Of a stretch of DNA of 64,000 nt, positions 12,401 to 25,400 are shown piece by piece. Location of the stretch: contig JAKNDB010000065.1 in the NCBI GenBank assembly GCA_024305405.1, positions 1-64,000 on the forward strand. Reading direction: 5' to 3'. The notes below the pieces were generated by a model. That model was given only the letters and a program-made list of their open reading frames with translations, was not told the DNA's origin and searched no databases. How positions within the stretch are numbered: the first letter of the stretch is position 1; every line of letters begins with the position of its first letter. A program made the position numbers and the translations under genes. Origin of the DNA: Dirofilaria immitis (lineage: Eukaryota; Nematoda; Chromadorea; Rhabditida; Onchocercidae).

Positions 12401-14589
12401 TGTTGTCTAAACTTTCTACGAAAATTCGATTATCTTCAATATTTTTGATTAAAACTTCTAAGACATTTCGGAATTTGCAATTTAAATTATTTATTGAATG
12501 TTATTGCATCATAGGAACAATTAATTCATCGGTCAGTCTTATTAGTTAAAGTCTATAATTTTTTGATAAACTATCATGATAAAATTGAAATTATAGATAA
12601 TCAAAGTTGATAAACCAACGAAAACTCTCGATAAAGTATAAGGTGGAATAGATTCATATAGCAATAAATAAGATAGTTAATAGTTAAAAAAGAGGATTAG
12701 ATTGGACAAAATTGATGAGGAGAATTTATAATTTTCAAATTTTTTCCTTAGCTTATCAATTTTCATTCGAATCCAGATTACAAATATAGGAATATGAAAC
12801 CTAGAAATGTGAATATTGTTATTGAATTGAAGATTGACGATAGGATTGCAAGTAATGAGAAATGTATTGATCAGAAAAAAAAGTTAAATAATTAACTTAA
12901 ATTAAAAGAATAAGTTGAAACAAATTCAGTTGAGAAATAAAATAGAATATGATAAATTAATCGGAAGACATGTAATAACCTAAAATGCTACCAAATCAAG
13001 AATAATTAAAAAAAGAAAAAACCGGAATCTGTAGAATCCAGAAAATGAATTACATCAATACTTTATTTTCTTAATTATTACGAAAAAAAGGGAAGTTTTT
13101 TTGACGAATATTTCTTGATAGGTTTGGCGAGAAGTTTATGGGAGATGAGGTGTTCTGTTGACGGCTATTAGGTTGAATAGAAATGTTTATATTGACTCTT
13201 TACATCTTAATCATAAGTATATATACAATTTTGATTAACACAAAAACTTACTTTAGTAGATGTAGTTTATAATAGGCATTACAATCAGATATTATAACAA
13301 ATATTCATTTAGATAACAAAAAACTTTAAGAAATTTTATTACAATATAAAATTGTAAAAGATAGTTTTAGGATAAAAGATTTGTATGTGTGAAAATAATT
13401 TTTAACCATGTGGATTCAGTTTTAGATAACATAACAAGCAGATGCATAAAAAATCGACCTTAAGGAATGAAAAGTATGTTATTTGATTCATTTCGTTTAT
13501 TTTTATATGCAATAATTCATTGGATCTTATTCTATTTTATTCATTTAGTTTAGCGAATTTGAATATTCGCGACAATTATATTAATAGTATTGTGATGGGT
13601 AATCGAATATAATCATATCTTCGGACCGATAATATTAAAAACAGCTACCAATATTTTTTAAAATGCCTGACCATGAGACTAATAGGCCTCTAAGATTTCA
13701 CATAACCGATAGATATCTGAGAAAAATGAATAGTTAAAACGAATAAATGCTAAACAAAATTATGTAACGGAATGACACTATTAATGTTACTTCATTTCAT
13801 AAAAGTATTTCATTATTATTTGAGTAAAAGTCTAATTTATAGTTTGTTCCATCAGAAGTTCTTGAAAACGAGGATTATCTCATCAAATTCAAACACAATC
13901 ATATATATAACAAAGTTAAGTCAAATTCAAATGGAAGAACATTTTGTTGATAATAAATATACGATAACATAAATCATTTTTCAATTTTACATTATGCGAA
14001 ATAGGAACATTTCTTAAAAACTTTTCTTTGTTCGTCTGAATATTTTAAATTTTATAAATTATTTTGAATATCATTAAATATTAATGAATTGTTATTTGTA
14101 TCATTTTATTACATCTTTTAATAAATTTAACGTGAAAGAATGATTAATTTATTTCTGGCATAAAACTTCAACGATAATATATATTTTTATAAATACCAGT
14201 AACAAATCCCATATACAAATACTATACATGCAAATCGATAATTAATCGAATTGATAATATAATCAGTTGTAACAGATGACACTACTGATAATGACAAACT
14301 GATTGTTTCCTTCTACCTTTTTTGTGTTTTTGTAGTAAAAAAAAGAAAAAATGATAAATGAAATCTAATAGAATAATGATTAACAATCATTAATTATATC
14401 GATAATGATGATTCGTTTTTTTTTAGTTATTACAACCGTATGATCTTTGATAAATGTCGTCTTTTTCATTTGCTTTCTAAATAACCAATCAGACGGACGT
14501 TTATTGATAATAAAAATAAATGTAGAATTTTCTGAATTTCTAGTTTTCCTCGTAATTTCAACTCGAAAGGCGACAAGAAACTTGGAGGC

Positions 14590-15690
14590 TAGGTTTTCGA
14601 ATTCGGAGATTTCTAGAGGATACAGATGTCCTATAGCGTGAATCAATCGCATGTCATTCGACATCTTCGCGACCACCGGTCGATAGTGACCTTTTTTTCT
14701 TGATCAGCTTTTCTACTCGACCCATTTTCCAGGAATTTCTAGAGCCTTCTCCTTTTAATAATATCAATTCGCTATGGATTAGCTTTCGTCGTACACAATT
14801 GCGAAAATTTTTATGCACTCTTAGCGTCCTTTTCCTCAATTCTTCCAAATACTATTTTTGCCATATCTTCACAAATGTTGTAACTTTCTCTGGGTATTGT
14901 GGTGACATTTGATCAATTCTGGCTGATCATTATCTTTGTGCTATAGATGCATTCATTTCAGCATTCACACGTAATTTGTTCTCATATTTCGATGAATTCT
15001 TCATATCCTTCTAGCGAAGCCATAAAAAATCCCCTTGATATAATATAGCATTTGCTCTCTATTTCTCTCATATACTACTAATGATCGTTCGTTTACTAAG
15101 AATTCAATCTCAATTATTATCGCAGTGAATTCACTTTCTCCTAGGAGGTTCTTTATCATTGCTGTTTGTAGCTCTTTGCAATTCCACCCATCTTTTCTTA
15201 TGCATCTCCTTGCCGTGGAGCTTCCAGGGTAATAAATTGCCACTTTAGTGGTGTTTGTTCTTGATTGCCGTTCTCTTGAATTATCTTAGAAGCTAGAACG
15301 AAGTTCTTGGCATTGTCGGGCAACACAAACTCCAGACATAGTCTTCGACTAACTTATCTTCTGAACGCTCATATAAAAGTCACATCAGACATCTTTTTCA
15401 CGACTTCCATATGAATATAGCTCTTGTGATTAGATACGTGAATAGAGCCACACCGCGCTTTGACATTGTCTCGCTGTCTTCTACCACATAGGACCAAAAA
15501 TGTCTACCCTGAATTTCTTGAAGGATCTGCTCGCAAAGATCCTTTCTGGTGGATAAGATAGGAATTCTGGCTGTTCAAATGGTATAACATTCCACTAGTT
15601 CACAGAGTTTTTGACGTATGTTTTTCCATGAGATATCCAATATGTCTGAGGCATTCGACTCCGATTAAATTGGCGGAAGCGTGAAACATC
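14590..15690 (-). mobile_element. Decayed BEL/Pao LTR-retrotransposon, integrase part of pol
   Basis: Read on the minus strand in several broken frames, this follows the order of a BEL/Pao pol 3' end. An H2C2-like segment (YWISHGK, YVK) lies at about 15,610-15,665. Next come a PF-P-LP-R-S-F stretch and VDIFGP, holding the first catalytic Asp (about 15,490-15,570). DNAKNF holds the second Asp (about 15,302-15,319), and an EIE-LVN-R-L block carries the Glu (about 15,075-15,120). The post-integrase block has LRKRTLRVHKNF and WKMGRVEKL (about 14,700-14,850), ending in a LYPLEI-type motif (about 14,610-14,630). Stops and frameshifts between these blocks mean it is not functional. I found no gag, protease, reverse transcriptase or LTRs, so the element is truncated or too decayed to see. 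Family assignment rests on motif order from memory. Confidence 0.75.
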
Positions 15691-18600
15691 ATCTCGTGAT
15701 ATTGTTTAAAAATGATGTTTCATGATATTGTTTAACGATCCATTCCGCAACTCTCCCTCTACATATGAAATACGGGAAGTTTATTATTTTTGATCGCGAG
15801 TCTCCCCAGACTTTTGTAGATATTTTCATCTCTTTATATGCAACATTACTAGTTATCAGTAGGTATCAGCTGCTTACACTTAGATTCTCCTTTCTGTAGC
15901 AAAACACTCGAAGTTATTAAAAATTCAAAGGAAAAGATCTCGGAAATAATCGAAAAGATTTTCGTCAGTTTTTCGTCACTTACCTTCCGTTCTTCGCTGA
16001 TCAGTATTTATATACCATCGAGGTTATATAATTTGTATACTTATTATTCATTTTAAACTTTTTTATGAATTTCAATCGAAAATAAAGTCCAAAGTTTCCA
16101 ATAAAGTCAAAGCATTTTATGATATTTTAGTCTATATAGTTCAACACTTTATGATATCAAGGAAGCAAAATCACATACACAGCGAAATAACTACCAAAAT
16201 GAAAATAGGAAGGATATTCACTGCTATCTCTTTATCAGAAAGTCTAGGCTAAGAAAAATACTATCTGAAATTCTTCAGAACCTTCTATAAAATATTCAAA
16301 CTTCGATAATTCGCACAATTCAAAGAGAATGTATCAGAAAAAAGCATAAACATTTTTTCATATACTAAAATAAACGTTAAATTAGAATTTTTCCGATGAA
16401 ATCGAAAATTTTTCCAATGCGCTCTAAATTTACTGTAGATTTGCTGATATTTTCGCAATAAATCTCTAACTCCCATCGGAAATACAAAACTTTATATGGA
16501 TCACATGTGTCGTGAAAGTTTTCTGCCTTTCTCGTGAAGAAGTGGAGGATAGAGTATCTCGAACGAGACGGGCCAATATAACTTTTATCGGTGTGTATTA
16601 CTACGCAAATCAATAAAGATATATCGTCCATGTAATTGAAATAAAATCAAAAATTAAAATATCGTTGAAAGAACTGCCTACGAAGAACACTAAGAAACTT
16701 CGATGATGACGATGCTTAAGCAATATTCTCATCGTTGGAATGTTAAAACATTCCATATTGTAAAGCATGACTATATGATGGGAAAATATTTTAAACATTG
16801 CACATAAGCTTTTTTATTATACCAGAAATATTTACATATGAATTAGTTTACGGTATTTTACTATTGCAAATAAGCTTGGCAATAAAGAACAGAGAAATAA
16901 AGATGATAAACAAATGGTTTATTACATTAGATCGTAACATTCGTTTTATGTCACGTAATGAATCATGCAAAATATAAAATATTTCGGTTATATTGAAGTG
17001 AAATTTATAATGGATTAGAAATCATTAATCTAAGTTTAAAGAGCAAACTTTTTTAGACTTGCAAAATCCGTCACGGCTATACCAATATTTACTGGAGAAG
17101 TCTACGTTTACGATGACAAAGGTTCAAAATTCTTTATTCGTCGTCGATAATCAGATGTCGTTGCAACCAATCGATAATGTTGAACAATGGAATTCTGCAA
17201 CAGAAACCAAAGAGCAGGAGCCTACTTCCTTACCGACGATATCCCAGGATTCTTTAATGATTGTCAATAGTCGATACCATTACATCTGAAATAATCAAAT
17301 TCAGCTGAACAAACCAAATTAAAAATGATATCGATCGGAAGAAATAAAAACTGCTTAATAAAAAGAAATTGGAATTACAGAGGACAGATTGAATGGCATG
17401 TAATTATCATTACTACTATCATCTTAGCTATCAATATTTTTAATCTGATAGGTTCTCGTCATGATATTTTGATTGCTGGAAACTATAAAATATAAAGTTA
17501 TCGTTTGTTATAGTTATTTTCATAATGAATGACCAATGAATTGATCTAAGTTATTCGAAAATCGCAAATATTTTAACCAATTGCATTTTACATATTGAAA
17601 AAAAAAATAAAATGACATTTAACTGATTAGCATATATTCATTATGTGTGAGAGCTCGATTCCATTAATATAATGCTATCAGAATAACTGTTAATCAGCGG
17701 AATATATTTCTCTAATTGCTTTTGAACACTTAACTATGGCGATGCGTTTTAAACTCCGGAGACTTATAAAAATCACACCTCCTTTTCAAGCTAAAACAAT
17801 GAAAGTTTATCTAATCAAGAGCATCAATGTTCTCTATCGATTAAAGCATTAACATATATCAAGATATAATTCAGAATACAACAAACAATCAATCCATTAA
17901 TGGACGCTACCTATTCAATTCCTTTTTAGCATCAATTTACAAGCCTAAACAGTGTATAGACCTATTCAATTAGATGATTACAAACCTAAGCAGTGTACAA
18001 ACTTATTCGGTTATGTTGGATAGTGGATTTACGTTCAAACAAATTATTTCCTAATAAACTGAAATTACCGCAATAATTATTATGGTAAAGCCGCATCTGA
18101 TATTAACTGACTTTAAATCAATTTAATAAGGTTTTCACCAGAGAATAGATACTTTGCAATTAGTTGCGAACTTTCCTGTTGGTGACACTTGGATTTCTGA
18201 AGTAAAATTAAGCATATAAAGTTTCTCATAACAGAATGCGATATGGGTTGACTAAGAGTCTGGAAAAAAGCATCGGAAATATCTTAGGAAAACAGAAATA
18301 GATCCATGTAAAATAATGTGACCAACTCAACTTATAATGGAATACTCGACATTTTTTATTAGGATGCTTTCTAGAAATGATTGCATAACGCTGTTTAAAA
18401 ATATTTTTCTCATCTATACATAAAATTCAGTCGAGAAACAAATTTTTCATATACTTAATCGGGTTACGAAACTTGCATGTTATTAAATTACTAATATTAA
18501 GCAGATTTATTTAAGTGAAGAATATATTAAAGTGGATGGACACAAATGGAAATGAAAAAATGATGGAATGTCTTTCGATGAACAGACTACATAATTTTTT

Positions 18601-19468
18601 ACACAGAAAATATTTCGAAATGAATGAATAAAATCCAACTATAACATTTTACCGCTAAACTAAAATGCCAAAAATAAGAAAACGCTGTTATTATGCATAA
18701 AATTGCTACCCGTTATAAATGAATAAATGAAAAACATTAAGAAATTATGAAAAAATGGACAAATACGCAGTATGCTGCATAAATTTTTGCAATAAATAAT
18801 CAATAGCAAAATCACTATTTCTAAATTCCAAAAATCTGAATCAAAATAAGTGGCCAGTAGCGTTATATTGACTTCTTCTTATCAATCCTACGACAAAATT
18901 TTCAAAAATTTGCGAATTCAGAAAATGACTTTGAAAATCTGACCAAAATCAATACTTAACACCTCAGGTTTTTTGCCCGAAATTCCAGCACGAACCACTT
19001 CTTATTTCCTAGGAAACTGACATTCCTAACTGTTTTGCTTTACGACAAAAATAATAATCTCTTTAAAAGCTAGTACACATGACCGAAAAGGACTATTTCA
19101 GTTCTATCATTTTCTCTCTCTTTCTCTCTCTCATCACTTTTTCTTTCCTCCTGAAGGTAAAATGTATCTAACCTACAACTATTGCTCTCAATTACATGTT
19201 TATAGGATGAATAGAAATTTCACTAAATGGAAATATTATTAAATAAAACCGAAAAAGTTCACACTTTAATTCTAATGACATATTTTACGAAATACAAAAT
19301 GATTAAAGCTACAAATATTGATAGGCTATGAAAGATATTTCGTAAATGAATAATTTGTCTTTTTTTTCTTGATGAAATTAAAAAAAGAACTCGAATACGA
19401 GGGAATCGATCCAAAGAACTCCAAAAGAAGTAAGGAACATCTGAAGAAAGGCAAAAAATCAAGTTATA
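15691..19468. other. Intergenic, 3' flank of myosin gene
   Basis: No recognisable gene. A 76-codon open frame at 17,059-17,289 (+), following TTTTTTAG, has serine/glutamine-rich content and no known motif. The minus-strand frames at 16,285-16,798 could be further debris upstream in the retrotransposon but match nothing I know. An imperfect tandem repeat around AAGCCTAAACAGTGTATAGA lies at about 17,938-18,012. Confidence 0.4.
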
Positions 19469-22400
19469 TTATCCCGCAGCAAGATCTGGATCATCCCCAG
19501 CATAAGAACCTATTGTTGAGCCCGAATTTGGCTGTAAGAAATCGGAGCTATCACCACCGAAACTTCGAGCGCCACGTCCAACACTATCTGTTTCACCTAT
19601 AATAAAAAAAAAGTGTTAAAGTAGATCAAAACAAAAATTCATTCAAAAAGAATTGTAAATTTAGAAATAAAATTAAAATTGTCACTCAATACAGTAGGAT
19701 TGAGTGCACAACTGGATGCTATAGAAAGCCATAGAATCGTTTTAGTAATTTATATGTCGGTTGTGGCTTCATTTCTTATACTGATATTAAAATGTATTTG
19801 TTTGTGTGTATTGAAGATATACAATACAGTTAAAAAGTAAAAAGAATTCTCTTTATCGATTCCTCTATAAAATTTGAATTTTTTTGAACTTTTTGGCTAT
19901 ATTGTATATCTTCAATACCATACAAATAAATATATTTTAATATTAGGATAAGAAACCAGGCCAGAATTCTTGGTCCTTGACTTTCGTCAGAGGCTGCAAT
20001 AAAATAAATTGCATGCGTACTTCCAAAACGTGAAGTACTTATTCGGTTAAGTCCAGAACGTCGAGCAAGTGCTGCTAAGCTCTTTAGCTGTGAATTTTCA
20101 CGAGTTAATGTTTCATTGGCTTCATTCAGATCATCAATACTTCTTTGAAGCTGTCGACGTTTCAGTCGTTCACGGGAGGCTTCCTCTTCAAGATCTTCGA
20201 TTTGTCTACGCATCTGGCGATGTCGGGCTATTGCATGATCTGCCTAAAATAATCCATTTAATTTTACATATTGATAAAAAAATGAATTCCGAAGGAAGTG
20301 TTCCAAATTTATAATAGATAAAATTTATTGAAATTCTTTATTAAACAGACTAAACTTACAACTTCCTTCAATTGCTCAATGTTTCTCTTCTCTTCCTCGC
20401 TTATCATCAGCGTATCATTCAGTTTCTTCTCCATACGTCGAACCTATAATGTTTGTCATCACAAAAATGCACCAGTGAATTCAATATTGCAATAACCAAA
20501 AAACTACTAGTAGGAATTATCTAATATTCATATTCAACGATGAAAGTTTTATGCGAGACTTCGTCTATAGATAAGAGAAGGTATCCATTGTTCATAAAAA
20601 CAAGATATCAATTTTAACTTGCTATTTCCGTAGTTAAATTTCCGTATGGAACATAAAGATGTTCGGAACTCTGATTCCATGAAGAAATAGAAGACTCATA
20701 TAAATTTTTCATGTGCAATTACCATTCTAGAAAACGAGTTATATCTAATGATTGCATGATTTTAATGATAAAAATTCTAAAAAAGCTCAGAAATAACATG
20801 TCGGTTAGCTGTATTTCGTTCTTGTTCCATTTGAGCACACTGTTCATTCGCTGCTTGGAGTTTCGCTTCCAACGCAGCAATTTGTCCTCGGCTACGTGTT
20901 CGCATATTATTTTCCATTTCTTCTAACTGAAATTTAAATTTCATGAAAGAATTCGAATTTTTAATAACTACATAAAACAAAAGTAACCGATAAATAACTT
21001 ACATTTACTTTTAAATCTTTACATTGCTTTTCAAAGTTTTGCTTATCCATTTCCAACTTTTCGCATAAGGAACGTTCAGCTGCCAATTCTGTTGTCAACG
21101 TCTCGAGCTGCAAAACTTTTACTTAAGCTACAAATTAATATCACAATGTCAGTCAACAATATTGCCTAATAAATAGCAAAAAATTTATTTTTCCAGGGAA
21201 GAAACAGAACATATATTTGCGAAATTTATTAAAACAAGAAAACCTGAGTTTGTTATATTCGTATACAAAACAAATCCTCAATCAAATTTGACTAATTTCA
21301 TAAAATACTTGAATTTGAGCTTTTTAAGTTTATCGTTGTCCAATTCAGTGTTGTTTTGCTCCTCTTCAAGTAATCCTTCCAGTTCATAGATCTTCGCTTC
21401 TAATCTCTTCTTGTCTTCAGTACTCTTCAAACTACTTTTAACATTAAGCTCTTCGACAGCTTCATCCCGTTCTCTTTCTACACGCCGCTTGTCTGTGGCT
21501 AATTGCACATTTGTTTCTACCACTTTCGCCAATTCCTCTTCTAACGACTTTGACCTGAAAGAAAATTTAATAATTTTTCTATAACTCTCCGCGAACTTAA
21601 AGCACCAGAAAGAAGAAATGGTTTAAGCTTTAAAGTGTACCCAAGAAAACGTTTCGACCAATACAAAAATGAAAATAATTCGGAAATTTAAATCAAATTA
21701 ATTTTCCTTATAAAATAAATATTTCCCCAACCTTTTTCCATATCCTGTGCTCGCATCAATGCGACATCTTTTGAGTTCTTCAATTCTTCCAATTCCAGTT
21801 GCAAATCTTTTAGATGCAAACTGCATTTTCGAAGCTGCCGTGAGAATTCCTCTTTTGAATAGTAATAGCTTCCATTTGTTCTGATGAATGATGTAAATCA
21901 ACTTCCAACTTCCGCTTCTGTTGCATCAAAGTTAGCTTAGTGCGACGCTCCGATTCCAATTCACTTTCCAGATCACCAAGCTAGTAGTACAAATTTTCAG
22001 CAATCCAAACTGAGTAAAAAACTTGCCTGATTTACTGAATCTAGCATACAATTTCTATTTGTAAATATTTAATCATTATAAATCTCCATTCGCTCTTACC
22101 TTGCCACTTACTAACTGTTCTTACATTTCCATATCTGATTAACACAGTACGCAAAAAGTGCTAAAGAATGTGATACTGTTTGTACTCCTAATTTTTTGAT
22201 TTTAATGCCAATTTAAAATTTACGTAGACAACAAAAGAGGAAAAGATTCAGAACTATAAAACAGATAGTAATGATTTGCAGAAATTGGATCATTTCCTTG
22301 TACATCAAATTTTAAATACCTTGCGAAACATTATTTTACGCCGTTCATCATCGTCTCGCTCTTTATCATTGAGAATTTTTTCCAGCTTAGCATTTGTTGC

Positions 22401-25400
22401 CTGTAGCGTTACATCTAACCGTAGTTTAGCATCTTCGGTAATCTGCAGATTATCTTCCAGTTCAATGATTGTTTCTTTCGCATTTGCTAATTCGGTCTCT
22501 AGTTGCCGTTTCATTCGATCAAGCTCTAAAACACTGCGACCAGTATCATCTTTCGTCGTGACCTAGAATTTAAACACGACATTGAACAATTAGATGCAAA
22601 TGCCTGCCAAAGATACAAATACATATTGTTTATCGACAAGATCGCTATTCTTTCATCTTAAAATTCTCGCAGAATCTATCATGTTAATCAGTAATGAAAA
22701 TAAATAAGGTGAAATATGCAAACATTTCTAAATGACATGTATTTAAAATATTAAATACCATTCAATACACATAAGAAAATAGATGAAAATTTACAGCATT
22801 ATCAAGGTCCATTTGCAGCGTATTCCGAATATTCTCCAGCTCGGCAATTCGATTTCTGAGAACATCAACTTCTTTCGATATTACTAGTGTATTTGATTCA
22901 TTCTCACGAAGCTTTAAGCATAAAAATCATAAATCTTTCTGGAGATAAGAAATTATAATCCAAAAATGTTACAACAAAGAATAATTACTCCGCTTAACGA
23001 ATCCCTTGACATTTGCTTTTAGAAATGCAACTGAAACTTTTTAGACCTGATTCTGGAATGCTACTTACATATTTCAATCAAGTTGTCGCCAAATTCTTGT
23101 AACCTAGGAAAGAATAAAACTTTTTACTGGTCATTTTCCTCTTTTATATTGCTCCACAAGATAAATCATTTAAATGCTATCATACGATTGCTTGCCATAC
23201 CTAGATAGTAATTCTTTCCAACCGCTATATCTTTAATAGAAAATTTTAGAATGGTACCTCTTGTGCCAGCCTATCTCGTTCAATACTAACTTTTGCCAGC
23301 TTTGACTTTTCTTCTTCAAGTACTTGATCAAATTTTCGCTGTTTCTTCCCCATTTCACGCATACTGAATCGCAATTTATTTAACTCACTTAGCATATCCT
23401 CGTTCTAAAAAATCTCAGCAAAACTTTATTAGCAGAATTCATGATTTCAAATATCAAATTTGACCAAAATTTTCTCGTCCATATGTAAGATCTCGCTGAA
23501 TGATATTCAAAAAAGAAATAGTGAATTTCAAGGAGGATAATGCGTGGGATGAAAATGGTCAACTATTTCTGGACGATAATTCAAGACTGATTAGGATTTT
23601 CAGAATACACTTAATTGATAGTTAAACAGCTAAAACGAGCTAAGATCCAAATTCATTTACTCGGAATGATTATAAATTTTTCCTCACAAGATTTCAATTA
23701 TCGCTCATTTATGGAGATAATTGAAGATGGTATTCATTTCAAACTTATAATTTCCTAAGAATACTAAAAATGTTGTTGAACTTTTATTTTAGGAATGTTG
23801 CAATGAACTAGTACCAGCATCACTAACAAGCAAGTTGTATTATCAACAACTCTAAGGCTCAGTAACTTAGAAAAAATGGTAAATTTCATAGATTCCATAC
23901 CACTGATAAATTTTTCTCCTAAATATAAATTTATGATATATTATTAATTAAAATGAGAACAAAGATGCAGCGATAAGTAGAAAAATCAAATTCTGCAACC
24001 CAAATGCCCAGCAATTTTGAAATTGATTAAACGCGCCATTATAGCCTATGAAAGAGGTCAACTTACCTCCTGTATTAATTTTCTCTTGCCTTCTCACTTC
24101 GAGCACGAGTATGCTCACTTTGTTCTAATTCTTTCTTACAAGCTTTCACTTCTTTCATTCGTTTTTGCACAACTCTTCTGCTTGTAAGAGTAGCTTTTCG
24201 TCATTCTTCTTTATTGTATCAGTCAGCTGCTGCTTCAAAGAATTTATTTCCTGCAAAATTCTTTGATTACAATACATATCCATTAACAAAAGAGCAAATT
24301 AAAAAATATTAGTTATCCTTTAAATAAACAGAAATTTCCAAAGACAAACATATATTTGTACGTCCTAGTTCCTATTTAATTCTCAAATAATATCAAACCT
24401 TTTCATACTTCTGAACAATAAGTTCATCACGTTCCTTGTTTTCCTGCAAAATTTCTAATTCGTCATCTTGAGATCGTAGCTTCGCTTTAAGTACTTCATT
24501 TTGAGACTTTTCCAGATCGATCGCATCCCGTAAATCAGTGATCTGAAAGCAAGCTAGTTTTTTTTTTTTTTAAATGATAATGATATGCGATTATATCGAT
24601 ATTTCTTCGACGGACTCCATAATTAAATCGGTAGAGAGGAGATGTTATAACATAATATGGAGAAATAGCTAAACGCATTCTTTGTATGATTTTGTATGAA
24701 AATTGACCTGAGCTTCAGCAGCTGCCACTTTTTATGTAAAACCGAAACAACATTTTCACTGCTTTCAAGCTCCTGAGTAAGTCTTTCAACCTCCGATTGC
24801 TCCTAAATTTATAAAGGAAATGAAAATTTTCGTTACTGCCCAGATATAGAAAACAGACATAAAATATGCAACTTTTAAATATTACTACAAATCGCATTAC
24901 AAACACAGTGAAAAGTAGAGAATTCTTATATTATATTTATAACATCTCTTTTTGCAACTGTGAATTTAAAACTTAATCGTATACAATACTTATCAAAATT
25001 ATTCCTCGAATTATTTATAGTTAGGTTTTAAATTTTTGGTCTATAAATTCTCAATTCTCATAAAAACTTCATTAACACGAGAAAAGAAAAAATAGGTACC
25101 ATATTATCTGTTGAATTGAAATATATAATCATATGATTTTTCTTCTGATAATTTGGGACATAAATGGTCAAACAGTTCTAATAAATTCGATTTACAAAAG
25201 ATCCACTCACTTTTGTTAAAGCAAACTTTAAGTACGTAGCATTCTTTTCGGCTTCTTGAGCTTTCATTTGCCATTCACTTAATAAATTTTCAACATTTTT
25301 CCTTCTGCGCTCATTTTCCAAATAAGCAGATTGATTTTGCTGAATCACGATAACCTTCTCTTGTAATTCATTTTCCATGCGACTTCTTGTTTCAACTATC

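Larger units (their letters stand above)
7845..14589. other. Long A+T-rich intergenic region
   Basis: About 6.7 kb with no convincing gene. It includes the hyccin 3' flank, a TAGA microsatellite and a perfect hairpin (listed separately). Short open frames, for example 9,069-9,272 (+) and 13,772-13,972 (+), are low-complexity, A+T-driven and lack conserved motifs. I see no RNA gene here. Confidence 0.5.

Noticed and set aside
15001..15243. Independent minus-strand gene
   Set aside because: Its content matches the catalytic-Glu region of a BEL/Pao integrase and is one fragment of the decayed element.
17059..17289. 76-codon plus-strand frame after TTTTTTAG
   Set aside because: It has no homology, no partner exon and composition compatible with chance, so it is not listed as a gene.
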